Below are positions 1 through 7,827 of a DNA stretch of 12,753 nt, one piece after another. Within the stretch, counting starts at the first letter, position 1. The number at the start of each line of letters is the position of its first letter. The notes below the pieces were generated by a model that was given only the letters and a program-made list of their open reading frames with translations, searched no databases and had not been told where the DNA came from. This DNA comes from Oscillospiraceae bacterium (lineage in GTDB: Bacteria; Bacillota_A; Clostridia; Oscillospirales; Oscillospiraceae), in contig SVLA01000045.1 of assembly GCA_015068175.1 (NCBI GenBank), positions 1 to 12,753 on the forward strand, in the 5' to 3' direction. Both the position numbers and the translations under genes were made by a program.

Positions 1-142
1 TAACAACCAACTCAATCCTTTTGCAGAGCGCCGCCAACGACGCTCTACTTGTCATGCCGTTTTTGTGGTCACAGCTATTTCTGCAGCTTTTTCTTTTGGG
101 GGCTTGACTTTTAATAGTTAGTCTTTTAATTATTGTATTAGT

Positions 143-171
143 ATATTAACACATCAAGGCGGGGATGTCAA
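143..171 (-). promoter_or_regulatory. Candidate sigma-A promoter reading leftward
   Basis: On the minus strand a perfect -35 TTGACA (166-171) is followed after 17 bases by TAATAT (143-148), a fair -10. It would drive transcription out of the left window edge. No start codon with a ribosome binding site is visible in the 140 bases downstream, so its target is unknown. Confidence 0.4.
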
Positions 172-239
172 GAAGGACGGTGAAATCGCGGAGGTCCGTG
201 ACTGTCTCCGGGATGGTGATATTTGCATGGATCAGGACA

Positions 240-267
240 AGGCCGTTCCGCAAAAACGGAACGGCCT
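240..267. other. Strong perfect hairpin, 11-bp stem
   Basis: Bases 240-250 pair perfectly with 257-267 around a 6-base CAAAAA loop (core GGCCGTTCCG / CGGAACGGCC). No T-run follows on either strand, so it is not a canonical intrinsic terminator. It may be a structural element of an RNA, or a terminator remnant. Confidence 0.5.
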
Positions 268-369
268 CAATCTGTAGATGAACGCCAAATTTCAGTTGAT
301 CCTGCTGTGGAGACGGCGCAATGCGCTGGGGCGGGGGTAAAAAAACGGACATGATCCCGAACTTACCCA

Positions 370-413
370 GTCACGGAACGATCGTGGACCATTCCGTGAC
401 AGCCCCCTATAAT
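370..413 (+). promoter_or_regulatory. Candidate upstream promoter overlapped by an inverted repeat
   Basis: A consensus -10 TATAAT (408-413) has TGGACC (385-390, 4 of 6 matches) 17 bases upstream. A perfect 9-bp inverted repeat, GTCACGGAA (370-378) and TTCCGTGAC (392-400), spans the -35 and could be an operator. It points toward the glucokinase gene with a leader of about 200 nt. The promoter assignment is inference from consensus matching. Confidence 0.35.
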
Positions 414-455
414 GGTGGTATAGCTGATCGTACAGTTGATCGGCAACATTTTCGT

Positions 456-479
456 AGGGAAAGGCTATGGCCTTTCTCT
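456..479. other. Hairpin in the glucokinase leader
   Basis: Bases 456-465 pair with 470-479 around a 4-base TATG loop (core GAAAGGC / GCCTTTC) with one G-T pair. If the upstream promoter is real, this hairpin lies in the 5' leader of the glucokinase mRNA. There is no T-run, so it is not a canonical terminator. Confidence 0.4.
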
Positions 480-588
480 GCAGGGAGAAACCGATGAACT
501 GTACCACAAACCCCAAGTTGCTGCTTTTTGAAATTCTCTTGGGGGAGGGAAAATGCAAAAGCCTCTTTTCTTTTTTGGGGATCGGGTG

Positions 589-594
589 TATAAT
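589..594 (+). promoter_or_regulatory. Proximal -10 element of the glucokinase gene
   Basis: A consensus TATAAT lies 30 bases before the start codon, preceded directly by TG. The -35 region is a T-rich stretch with a poor match, so this promoter may be weak or need an activator. Confidence 0.5.
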
Positions 595-623
595 GGGAAA
601 AAACCTTTGGGAGGAAAACCGAT

Positions 624-1568
624 ATGAAATACGGATTTGGTGTGGATCTGGGCGGGACCACCGTCAAGATCGCTTATTTTGATCAGGAGGGCAATCTGCT
701 GGACAAGTGGGAGATCACCACGGTGACCGCCGACGGCGGCAGCCACATCCTGCCGGATATTGCCGCATCCATCAAGTGCTACATGGCGGACCATGCCCTG
801 GACCTGGGCAGCATTATAGGCGTGGGCATTGGCGTGCCCGGCCCCGTGGACGGCAAGGGCGTGGTGAACAAGTGCGTCAACCTGGGTTGGGGCGTGTTCA
901 ACATCCAGGAAGAACTGTCCTCCCTCACGGGTTTCCCGGTCCGGGCCGGCAATGACGCCAATGTGGCGGCCCTGGGCGAAGCCTGGAAGGGCGGCGGCAA
1001 CGGCTGTGACAACATGGTGCTGGCCACCCTGGGTACCGGCGTGGGCGGCGGCATCATCGTGGACGGCAAACCCGTCAGCGGTGTTCACGGCGCCGGCGGC
1101 GAGATCGGTCATTTGGTGCTGGATCCTGCGGAGACCGAGACCTGCGGTTGCGGCAAAAAGGGATGCGTGGAGCAGTATTGCTCCGCCACCGGCGTGGTAC
1201 GGGTGGCCCGGAAGTTCCTGGCAGCCGACACCCGGGAGAGCAGTCTGCGGGGTATTGAGGATCTGACCTGCAAGGATGTGTTTGATGCCGGCAAGGCCGG
1301 GGACGCCCTGGCGCTGGAGATCCTGGAGCAGGTGTATGAATACCTGGGCCGGTTCCTGGCCAATGTGTGCTGTGTGGTGGATCCGGAGATCGTGGTGCTG
1401 GGCGGCGGCGTCAGCCGGGCCGGTCAGCTGCTGCTGGACGGGGCGAAGAAATATTTCGACCGGTACATCTTCCATGCTTCCCACGGCGTGCGGTTTGCTC
1501 TGGCTTCCCTGGGCAACGATGCCGGCGCTTACGGCGCATTCAAGCTGGTGTTGGATGCATTTGGATAA
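624..1568 (+). CDS. glcK: ROK-family glucokinase
   Basis: Cytoplasmic sugar kinase that phosphorylates glucose to glucose-6-phosphate with ATP, feeding glycolysis. The 314-residue protein has the usual length. It shows the N-terminal phosphate-binding motif DLGGTT (residues 8-13), the catalytic aspartate in GNDAN (D111), the second ATP motif LGTGVGGG (136-143) and the ROK signature GAGGEIGH (156-163). The zinc site is H163 plus CGCGKKGC (C174, C176, C181), followed by E183. The stretch CVEQYCSATG resembles the ROK glucokinase subgroup, but specificity for glucose over another hexose is inferred. The ATG is preceded by GGGAGGAAAA at good spacing and by a TATAAT 30 bases upstream. The gene is monocistronic: an intrinsic terminator follows 9 bases after the stop. 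It is convergent with enolase. Confidence 0.9.
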   Translation: MKYGFGVDLGGTTVKIAYFDQEGNLLDKWEITTVTADGGSHILPDIAASIKCYMADHALDLGSIIGVGIGVPGPVDGKGVVNKCVNLGWGVFNIQEELSSLTGFPVRAGNDANVAALGEAWKGGGNGCDNMVLATLGTGVGGGIIVDGKPVSGVHGAGGEIGHLVLDPAETETCGCGKKGCVEQYCSATGVVRVARKFLAADTRESSLRGIEDLTCKDVFDAGKAGDALALEILEQVYEYLGRFLANVCCVVDPEIVVLGGGVSRAGQLLLDGAKKYFDRYIFHASHGVRFALASLGNDAGAYGAFKLVLDAFG

Positions 1569-1577
1569 AGAACCGAG

Positions 1578-1608
1578 GGCGTGTTGCAAAGCTGCAACAC
1601 GCCTTTTT
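1578..1608 (+). terminator. Intrinsic terminator of the glucokinase gene
   Basis: A perfect 11-bp GC-rich stem (1578-1588 with 1593-1603) with a 4-base AAGC loop is followed by TTTTT. It separates the glucokinase gene from the convergent enolase gene, whose stop codon begins one base beyond it. No A-run precedes the stem, so termination of the minus strand is less certain. Confidence 0.9.
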
Positions 1609-1609
1609 G

Positions 1610-2920
<1,311 letters not shown>

Positions 2921-3334
2921 TCACAGAACCATCAGCAAGGTGCCGCCGACGATGAGGAGACAGCCGATGACGGAGCGGACCGTAAATTGTTCATGGAGCA
3001 CCAGGGCCGCCAGGACCATGGTGATCACTACACTTAGTTTGTCAATGGGAACGACTTTGGATGCATCGCCCATCTGGAGCGCTTTGTAATAGCACAGCCA
3101 GGAAGCGCCGGTGGCAATGCCGGAAAGGATCAGGAAGATCCAGCTCCGCCGGGAGATCTCCGTGATGCCGTTCTGGGCGTTGGTCAGAAAGACCATGCCC
3201 CAGGACATCAGCAGGACCACAAAGGTGCGGATCGCGGTGGCCAGGGTGGAATTCACACCGCTGATACCGATTTTGGCCAGGATCGAGGTGAGGGCGGCGA
3301 AGACGGAAGAAGCCAGGGCGAGAATGAACCACAT
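2921..3334 (-). CDS. Single-domain EamA (drug/metabolite) transporter
   Basis: Small integral membrane protein of 137 residues with one EamA repeat. Five hydrophobic segments can be seen, at about residues 2-22, 31-50, 65-83, 95-113 and 118-136. Typical family members have two such repeats and ten segments, so this protein presumably works as a dimer. Motifs of the family include the LA-K-G region (19-23), YYKALQMGD (82-90) followed by VVPIDKL, and the HEQF turn (114-117). The substrate is unknown. I chose the internal ATG at 3334 because GGAAGG precedes it. An upstream in-frame ATG (3376) would add 14 polar residues and has no ribosome binding site. It is the upstream partner of enolase in a probable two-gene operon. 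I see no clear promoter. Confidence 0.85.
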   Translation of the reverse strand: MWFILALASSVFAALTSILAKIGISGVNSTLATAIRTFVVLLMSWGMVFLTNAQNGITEISRRSWIFLILSGIATGASWLCYYKALQMGDASKVVPIDKLSVVITMVLAALVLHEQFTVRSVIGCLLIVGGTLLMVL

Positions 3335-3427
3335 AGTATGTACCTTCCAGTTGATTTTGTAATTGATATATACCATAAATTCCCAGGAGCTTCTGTGATA
3401 AACTCACCGAATGCGGAGATGAGGGAC

Positions 3428-3456
3428 AAAAAGGCCCGGGGAAAATTCCTCGGGCC
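3428..3456 (-). terminator. Intrinsic terminator of the amidase gene
   Basis: Read on the minus strand, GGCCCG and CGGGCC (3451-3456 with 3433-3438) form the base of a stem that continues inward with one mismatch. TTTTT follows (A-run 3428-3432 on the plus strand). It starts 9 bases after the amidase stop codon and insulates the EamA-enolase pair. Confidence 0.88.
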
Positions 3457-3465
3457 GGGGCGTTT

Positions 3466-4218
3466 TCAGGGGATCAGGCGGGACCAGTCGAACAGTTCGC
3501 CGGGGTCGGTCTTGTGGGCGCTGTATTCTTCGTGGCCGATCACATGCCGGCGGTCCATGGGGATGCCGTTGCGCCGGCAGATGTCGGTCACCAGGCACTT
3601 CAAGGATGCATACTGGGCGTCGGTATAGCCCATGAGGGCGCTGTCCAGGGCCCGGTATTCCTTGGAGGACATATAGATGGACATATCCGATTCGGAGCCC
3701 ATGGCGATCAGTTCGATGCCGATGGAATACCGATTCATGGTGTTGGTGTACTTCGGGTCGCCGTTCCATTCGCCCTTGCCGGCGTGCCAGGCCACCCGGT
3801 CTTCGGGGATGTAGCAATGAACGGTGCCGTCCCGCTGGATGACGTAATGGATGCTCAGGTTGTAGTCGATGAAAATATCCCGGATCAGATCGATGTTATA
3901 GGGGTCCGCCCGGTGATTGACCACGGCGCTGATGAAATGGATCACCACAAATTCCGGCGCCTCGGTCCGGGGGTCGGAATATTCTTCCAAGGGCAGAAGG
4001 TGATCCTCCACAGCGTGGGCGTGCATGACCACCGGCTCCGTAGGCTGCGGCTCCGTGGGTGTGGTGGGATCTGTGGGGGCTGCGGTAGGGGCCGGGACGG
4101 TCTCCGTGGGGGCCGGTTGGGTGGGTCGTGTGGGGATCGGTTCCGTGGGGGCGGGGGCATGATCGCAGGCGCAAAGGATCATGATCAAAGCCATGAGCAA
4201 TATACCGATTCTTTTCAT
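3466..4218 (-). CDS. Secreted lipoprotein N-acetylmuramoyl-L-alanine amidase (Amidase_2)
   Basis: Predicted cell-wall hydrolase that cleaves the amide bond between muramic acid and L-alanine. Of 250 residues, 1-17 form a signal peptide ending in a lipobox (LCAC, lipidated C18). Residues 20-62 are a Pro/Thr/Glu-rich linker of PTEP/APTE repeats that would span the wall. Residues 88-248 are an Amidase_2 domain with zinc ligands H94 (VVIHF), H229 (VIGHEE) and D238 (KTDPG), plus E169 in GIEL. I chose the ATG at 4218 because it has AAAGGA upstream and a signal peptide directly after it. A longer in-frame start at 4347 would place the promoter inside the gene. The gene stands alone between its own promoter and terminator. 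A role in peptidoglycan turnover or spore biology is inference. Confidence 0.9.
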   Translation of the reverse strand: MKRIGILLMALIMILCACDHAPAPTEPIPTRPTQPAPTETVPAPTAAPTDPTTPTEPQPTEPVVMHAHAVEDHLLPLEEYSDPRTEAPEFVVIHFISAVVNHRADPYNIDLIRDIFIDYNLSIHYVIQRDGTVHCYIPEDRVAWHAGKGEWNGDPKYTNTMNRYSIGIELIAMGSESDMSIYMSSKEYRALDSALMGYTDAQYASLKCLVTDICRRNGIPMDRRHVIGHEEYSAHKTDPGELFDWSRLIP

Positions 4219-4281
4219 AAGGGCCGTCCTTTGCCGGAACTGTATTTCGGTGGGGGATCCCGTCGAATTCCGGATAAGGAT

Positions 4282-4310
4282 ATTATAGGAAGCCGGGCCG
4301 GCGATGTCAA
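4282..4310 (-). promoter_or_regulatory. Near-perfect sigma-A promoter of the amidase gene
   Basis: The minus strand reads TTGACA (4305-4310), exactly 17 bases, then TATAAT (4282-4287). Both hexamers match the consensus completely. It lies about 65 bases before the amidase start and suggests strong constitutive transcription. Confidence 0.92.
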
Positions 4311-4326
4311 GAAAGGACAGAGAATA

Positions 4327-4351
4327 CCCCTTGCCGAAATTCGGCAAGGGG
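4327..4351 (-). terminator. Hairpin ending the adaptor-ATPase-chimera operon
   Basis: A perfect 11-bp stem (CCCCTTGCCGA with TCGGCAAGGGG) and 3-base loop begins 8 bases after the stop codon of the chimeric gene and just before the amidase promoter. The minus-strand tail TATTCTCTG is only moderately T-rich. The position supports terminator function, but the weak U-tract leaves some doubt. Confidence 0.6.
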
Positions 4352-4359
4352 TGATCTTT

Positions 4360-5061
4360 TTATCTTCCGAAGAAGGATCCGCCGCCCATGCTGGGCATAT
4401 TGGAAATAAAGAGGGTATCGTAGTAGGCGTAGTAATAGGTGGCGCCGTGGGCCAGGCCGGAGAGGATCTGGACATTTTCACCGTCGGACACGCCCAGGGT
4501 CACCACCACGGGATCGGTCAGGGTGCCGCTTTCCTCGTCATAGCCGGTGTAGAGGATGGTCTGAGCGCCTTCCTCCACCAGGGCCGCCACCGGGACGGAA
4601 GGTGTGTCCGCCGTGGTGGTCAGGGTGATCCTGGCCGTGGCGTTCATGCCGGAGAGCATCTGTTCGGCCCGGGGCAACTGCAGTTCCACGGTGAATTTGC
4701 TGTGGCCGCCGTTGTTGCTGCCGGTGTTGCCGATGTCGGTGATGGTGGCCTCGAAAAGCTGACCCATGATGGCATCCACGGTGATCCGGGCGGTCTGACC
4801 GATGGACAGATCCAGAATATCCGTTTCGTCCACCTGGATGGAAAGGGTCATGGTGTCCTGGCCGGTGACGGAGGCCACGGTGACGGTCAGCATGCTGCTG
4901 CCCAGGCCGGAGACGGCATCGGTAACGGTACTGGTGGCTCCGTTGACCAAACTGACCAGGACCACCAGGGCCATGACGCCGATGATGATGCCCAGCATGG
5001 TCAGGACCGCCCGGAGTTTATTGGCGCCGATGGAACGCAGCGCCATTTTGAAAGACAGCAT
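4360..5061 (-). CDS. Chimeric protein: MacB-type permease N-terminus fused to adaptor C-terminus
   Basis: The 233-residue protein sits where the ABC permease should be. Residues 1-60 look like the start of a MacB/FtsX-type permease: FKMALRSIGANKLRAVLT, first membrane segment at about 18-39, then the usual LGSSMLTV. From about residue 62 it aligns without gaps at first with residues 354 onward of the neighbouring adaptor (VASVTGQD against VATISRDE, then VDETDIL against VDESDIL). It continues through MLSGM to a glycine-rich tail. The large extracytoplasmic domain and membrane segments 2-4 of a permease are missing, so it cannot form a normal transport pore. The start overlaps the ATPase stop (TGATG), as expected of the original permease gene. 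An in-frame deletion is the simplest origin. An assembly collapse between two similar operons is possible. Confidence 0.85.
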   Translation of the reverse strand: MLSFKMALRSIGANKLRAVLTMLGIIIGVMALVVLVSLVNGATSTVTDAVSGLGSSMLTVTVASVTGQDTMTLSIQVDETDILDLSIGQTARITVDAIMGQLFEATITDIGNTGSNNGGHSKFTVELQLPRAEQMLSGMNATARITLTTTADTPSVPVAALVEEGAQTILYTGYDEESGTLTDPVVVTLGVSDGENVQILSGLAHGATYYYAYYDTLFISNMPSMGGGSFFGR

Positions 5062-5732
5062 CAGAGCTTCACCTCCCGAATACGGCCGTCCAGAATGTGG
5101 ATCGCTCTGGAGGCCTGCTTTGCCACATCATTGTCATGGGTGATCAGCACGATGGTGTTGCCCTGACGATGAAGTTCGTGAAAAATGTCCATGATCTCCT
5201 GGCTGGTCTTGGAGTCCAGGTTGCCGGTGGGTTCGTCGGCAAGGATCAGGCTGGGGTTGGTGACCAGGGCCCGGGCGATGGCCACACGCTGCTGCTGACC
5301 GCCGGAAAGTTCCGTGGGCAGATGCTTGGCGCGGTTGGTCAGGCCCACCCGTTCCAGGGCGGCGTTGACCCGCTGCTGCCGCTCTGAGCGCTTGACTTTC
5401 TGATAGATCAGAGGAAGCTCCACGTTTTCCTCAGCCGTCAGCTTGGGGATCAGGTTGAAATTTTGAAATACGAAGCCGATCTTTTGATTGCGGATCTGGG
5501 CCAACTGGTTTTCGGTGTAGGCTTCGATGGGCAGGCCGTCCAGCTTGTAGCTGCCGGCGTCGGCAATGTCCAGACAGCCGATAATGTTCATCAGCGTGGA
5601 TTTGCCGGAACCGGAGGGGCCGATGATGCTGACGAATTCCTTGGGATAGATGTGCAGCGTGGCATGATCCAGCGCCCGGACCCGTTCCTCACCGATCTGG
5701 TATACTTTGCAAAGTTCCTTGATGTCGATCAT
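5061..5732 (-). CDS. ABC transporter ATPase, MacB/LolD type
   Basis: Cytoplasmic ATP-binding subunit that should power a MacB-like export or mechanotransmission complex. The 223 residues include all motifs: Walker [10 protein letters not shown] (38-46), Q-loop Q90, signature LSGGQQQR (142-149), Walker B LILADEP with catalytic E167, D-loop NLDS (171-174) and switch H199. GCLD after Walker A and DEPTGNLDS are typical of the MacB/LolD/FtsE group. I chose the ATG at 5732 because AAGAGGTGG precedes it. An upstream in-frame extension to 5900 only reads the glycine-repeat DNA of the adaptor gene in another frame. It lies 10 bases after the adaptor and overlaps the chimera by one base. Its proper permease partner appears damaged, so it may be idle or pair with a permease elsewhere. 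Confidence 0.93.
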   Translation of the reverse strand: MIDIKELCKVYQIGEERVRALDHATLHIYPKEFVSIIGPSGSGKSTLMNIIGCLDIADAGSYKLDGLPIEAYTENQLAQIRNQKIGFVFQNFNLIPKLTAEENVELPLIYQKVKRSERQQRVNAALERVGLTNRAKHLPTELSGGQQQRVAIARALVTNPSLILADEPTGNLDSKTSQEIMDIFHELHRQGNTIVLITHDNDVAKQASRAIHILDGRIREVKL

Positions 5733-5742
5733 AAGCCACCTC

Positions 5743-7434
5743 TTAGCCGAAGCCGCCGAAACCGCCACCGCCGCCGGGGAAACCGCCACCGCCGCCGGGG
5801 AATTCACCGCTGCCGCCAGGGAATCCACCGCTGCCACCGGGGAATTCGCCGCCGCCGAAGCCGGGGAATTCGCCGCCGCCGAAGCCGGGGAATTCGCCAC
5901 CGCCGAACATATTGTTCATGGAATTCTGTTCGGTGTAGTAGACCACGTCGCCTTCGCTCAGGCCGGAAGTGATCTCAACGTATTGGCTGTTCTGCAGGCC
6001 GATGGTCACCGTTACTTTGCCGCCGTATTCTTTGGTGTCCTCGTCGTAGGTGGTGTACACATAGGCGCTGCTGCTGGTCTGGTGCAATGCTTCCAGGGGG
6101 ATCAGCAGGGCATCTTCCACACCCTCGATCTTCACACTGGCGCTGGCGGTCATGCCGGAGAGCATGCCCTCTGCCTTTTCTACCGTGATCACGGGGGAAT
6201 AAGTGCCGGAGGAGGAACTGGTGCGGTTGATCTCGGCCAGGGTGCCTTCAAAGGCATCCTCGCTGACGGAGGTCACATACACGTCTACTTCCTGGCCCAA
6301 TTCCAGGGAGAGAATGTCGCTTTCGTCCACGCTGATGGTGATGGACATGGCTTCATCCCGGGAGATGGTCGCCACGGAAGTGCTGCCGGAGGAATAGTCC
6401 ACGCTGTAAATGCTGCCGTCGATGGGGGCCAAAACGGCGCCGTTTTTTTGGAGGGTCAGCAGATCCAGGAGCTGGGCCTCTTTTTCGCTGCGGCTGCGGA
6501 GCAGGGTGGCGTAGTTGGCGGTGAAGGAGGTGTCCTCCAGGGTGAAAAGCGTGGTGCCTGCGGAAACTTTGTCATCCACATCGACATGGATGTCAGCCAC
6601 GGTGCCTGCATAGCCGGTCACCGCCAGGGCGTTGTGGATATACAGAACGCCGGAGCCGAGGATGTTGCCGTTGCTGCCGTAAACGGACACTTGGTCCTTG
6701 TAAGGGGCGTCCTCGTCGCTGACCAGGACGGTGGCATAACCGGCTTTGACAGACTCCACGGTGCCGGTCAGTTCGGAGCCGTCGGACAGCTTGACCGCCA
6801 CTTCATCGCCGGCGGATACGGCGGTGGTGGCCACATCCACGGCCATGTAGCCATCCAGGGAGAGGTAGGCCAGGGCGCCGTATTCCACCATGGTGTTGGC
6901 CACGGCGGTGCCGGCGTGGGCGTAGAGGACTTTCACACGGCCGGCGATACCGGCGGCAATGGTATCGTCGATCTTTTCCGCTTCTGCCTGGGCGATCTGC
7001 TGGTCAAGGCTGTCCATTTCCTTCTGCAGGTCGGCCATGGCGCTGATGACACTGGACATATCGACGGTGGCCAGCACATCGCCCTCGGCGACGGTGGCGT
7101 AACGCTGAACCAGGACCTCCGTGATCTCAACGCCGTCCGGTACGGTGACGGACAGCATGTCCACATCGGTCAGGGTGCCGGAGCCGGAAACGACGGTACT
7201 GATGGTGCCGGTACTGGCGGTGTAGGAAAGCACCTCTGCGCCGGTACCGCCAAACTGATCCTGAACCTGCTTTTTCAGGATGTTGATGCCGGCGACCAGT
7301 ACGATGGCCAGGATCAATACGATGGAGATCACTGTAATGAGTATTTTGCGTTTCTTTCTCTTCTTGGAACGGCCCAGTGCTTCGAACAGGGCGTCGTCCT
7401 TCTGCTTTTGGGTTTGGTGGTTCTGCTTTGCCAT
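5743..7434 (-). CDS. Membrane-anchored HlyD/MacA-type efflux adaptor
   Basis: First gene of the three-gene efflux-type operon. The 563-residue protein has a basic cytoplasmic start (KKRKKRK, 24-30), one membrane anchor (about 31-51) and a large external part. Two adaptor-like modules can be traced. Module one has a lipoyl half (about 96-127), a short coiled coil (128-155), a second lipoyl half and a barrel-like part (156-260). Module two has a lipoyl half (270-302), a helical stretch (303-330), a second lipoyl half [11 protein letters not shown] (336-346) and a barrel plus membrane-proximal domain (355-500). Residues 511-563 are a Gly/Phe/Pro repeat tail. The family links inner-membrane transporters to the outside; here the wall takes that place. 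GAAAGGAG precedes the ATG. I see no convincing promoter in the gap to the tRNA terminator. Confidence 0.88.
   Translation of the reverse strand: MAKQNHQTQKQKDDALFEALGRSKKRKKRKILITVISIVLILAIVLVAGINILKKQVQDQFGGTGAEVLSYTASTGTISTVVSGSGTLTDVDMLSVTVPDGVEITEVLVQRYATVAEGDVLATVDMSSVISAMADLQKEMDSLDQQIAQAEAEKIDDTIAAGIAGRVKVLYAHAGTAVANTMVEYGALAYLSLDGYMAVDVATTAVSAGDEVAVKLSDGSELTGTVESVKAGYATVLVSDEDAPYKDQVSVYGSNGNILGSGVLYIHNALAVTGYAGTVADIHVDVDDKVSAGTTLFTLEDTSFTANYATLLRSRSEKEAQLLDLLTLQKNGAVLAPIDGSIYSVDYSSGSTSVATISRDEAMSITISVDESDILSLELGQEVDVYVTSVSEDAFEGTLAEINRTSSSSGTYSPVITVEKAEGMLSGMTASASVKIEGVEDALLIPLEALHQTSSSAYVYTTYDEDTKEYGGKVTVTIGLQNSQYVEITSGLSEGDVVYYTEQNSMNNMFGGGEFPGFGGGEFPGFGGGEFPGGSGGFPGGSGEFPGGGGGFPGGGGGFGGFG
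5746..5904 (-). repeat. Tandem repeats encoding a glycine-rich tail
   Basis: The end of the adaptor gene is built of in-frame repeats. There are three 24-bp units coding [16 protein letters not shown] and GGGEFPGG, three 21-bp units coding [14 protein letters not shown] and GGGFPGG, and a glycine-rich end. The 24-bp units are almost identical at DNA level and contain repeated GAATTC sites, which suggests expansion by slippage or unequal crossing-over. Confidence 0.9.
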
Positions 7435-7580
7435 GATTGCTCCTTTCTGGAAATCAACAGAGCTTCTGTATGTGCATGGGCGCACACATTATGGTTGATT
7501 GTAATCCGGGAGGCTTCAGCGCGGCTAAAGCTTTTGTTACCAATTTATGAATTTTTCCGGAAACGGACCCCGCGCACAAT

Positions 7581-7616
7581 AAAAAAGTCACCTTTGTCCG
7601 CAGACAAAAGTGACTT
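7581..7616 (-). terminator. Intrinsic terminator of the tRNA-Gly gene
   Basis: A 14-bp stem (7585-7598 with 7603-7616, one mismatch or G-U position) and 4-base loop is followed on the minus strand by a TTTTTT run and further T/A. It begins 6 bases after the tRNA 3' end. Confidence 0.9.
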
Positions 7617-7621
7617 CATTT

Positions 7622-7695
7622 TGGAGCAGGGTACGGGAATCGAACCCGCCTTCACGGCTTGGGAAGCCGTTGTATTACCGATATACGAACCCTGC
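7622..7695 (-). tRNA. tRNA-Gly, anticodon CCC
   Basis: Read on the minus strand, the 7-bp acceptor stem GCAGGGT pairs with ACCCTGC. The anticodon arm ACGGC-TTCCCAA-GCCGT gives anticodon CCC (reads GGG), and the T arm is GCGGG-TTCGATT-CCCGT. A discriminator T and an encoded CCA end the gene. All arms are intact, and length (74 bases with CCA) is normal. It has its own promoter and terminator. Confidence 0.97.
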
Positions 7696-7704
7696 GTTAA
7701 GGGT

Positions 7705-7733
7705 ATTATAGCAGAGTGGTTTGTAAAATGCAA
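7705..7733 (-). promoter_or_regulatory. Promoter of the tRNA-Gly gene
   Basis: The minus strand has TTGCAT (7728-7733), 17 bases, then consensus TATAAT (7705-7710). Transcription would start a few bases before the tRNA 5' end at 7695, giving a very short leader. Confidence 0.85.
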
Positions 7734-7769
7734 CCATTTTTTATCGACGGTTTTCGCCCCTGCCCGGCC

Positions 7770-7798
7770 TTGACGGGACCGGGTTTTTGGTATAAAAT
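7770..7798 (+). promoter_or_regulatory. Promoter of the DUF2079 gene
   Basis: TTGACG (7770-7775) is followed by 17 bases and TAAAAT (7793-7798). An alternative -10 TATAAA at 7791 has 15-base spacing. It starts about 30 bases before the coding region and is divergent from the tRNA promoter. Confidence 0.75.
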
Positions 7799-7827
7799 GG
7801 GGGCATCTACCGGAAGGGGGCGCTGTT

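Larger units (their letters stand above)
1..588. other. Gene-poor region with hairpins and promoter-like sites
   Basis: I see no convincing gene in this stretch. It holds a leftward promoter-like site (143-171), a possible rightward -35 (TTGACT, 104-109) without a good -10, and a 6-bp inverted repeat AGAGCG/CGCTCT near 25-46. It also holds strong hairpins at 240-267 and 456-479, a weaker inverted repeat CCCCAAG/CTTGGGG at 511-544, and an inverted repeat with a promoter-like site at 370-413. A 68-codon minus-strand frame (146-352) has fairly coding-like codons but no ribosome binding site. It could be a decayed gene end. The left edge is probably the leader of a leftward gene that lies outside the window. 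Confidence 0.5.

Noticed and set aside
4360..5061. Simple frameshift as the cause of the odd permease gene
   Set aside because: The frame is continuous from permease to adaptor parts and the missing permease sequence is not found in other frames nearby, so a deletion-fusion fits better.
3514..5166. Long plus-strand open frame antisense to the amidase and chimera
   Set aside because: It runs across two minus-strand genes, a promoter and a terminator, and shows no recognisable domain.
5733..5900. N-terminal extension of the ABC ATPase rich in Ala/Ser/Val
   Set aside because: It is the glycine-repeat DNA of the adaptor read in another frame. The ATG at 5732 has a good ribosome binding site and begins at the normal position for the family.
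5746..5904. CRISPR-like array
   Set aside because: The repeats are contiguous coding units of 21-24 bp without spacers, in frame with the adaptor.
5707..7773. Long plus-strand open frame antisense to the adaptor and tRNA
   Set aside because: It reads through the tRNA and the whole adaptor gene in reverse. The adaptor frame has a membrane anchor, domains and a ribosome binding site; this one has a His/Gly-rich non-protein-like composition.
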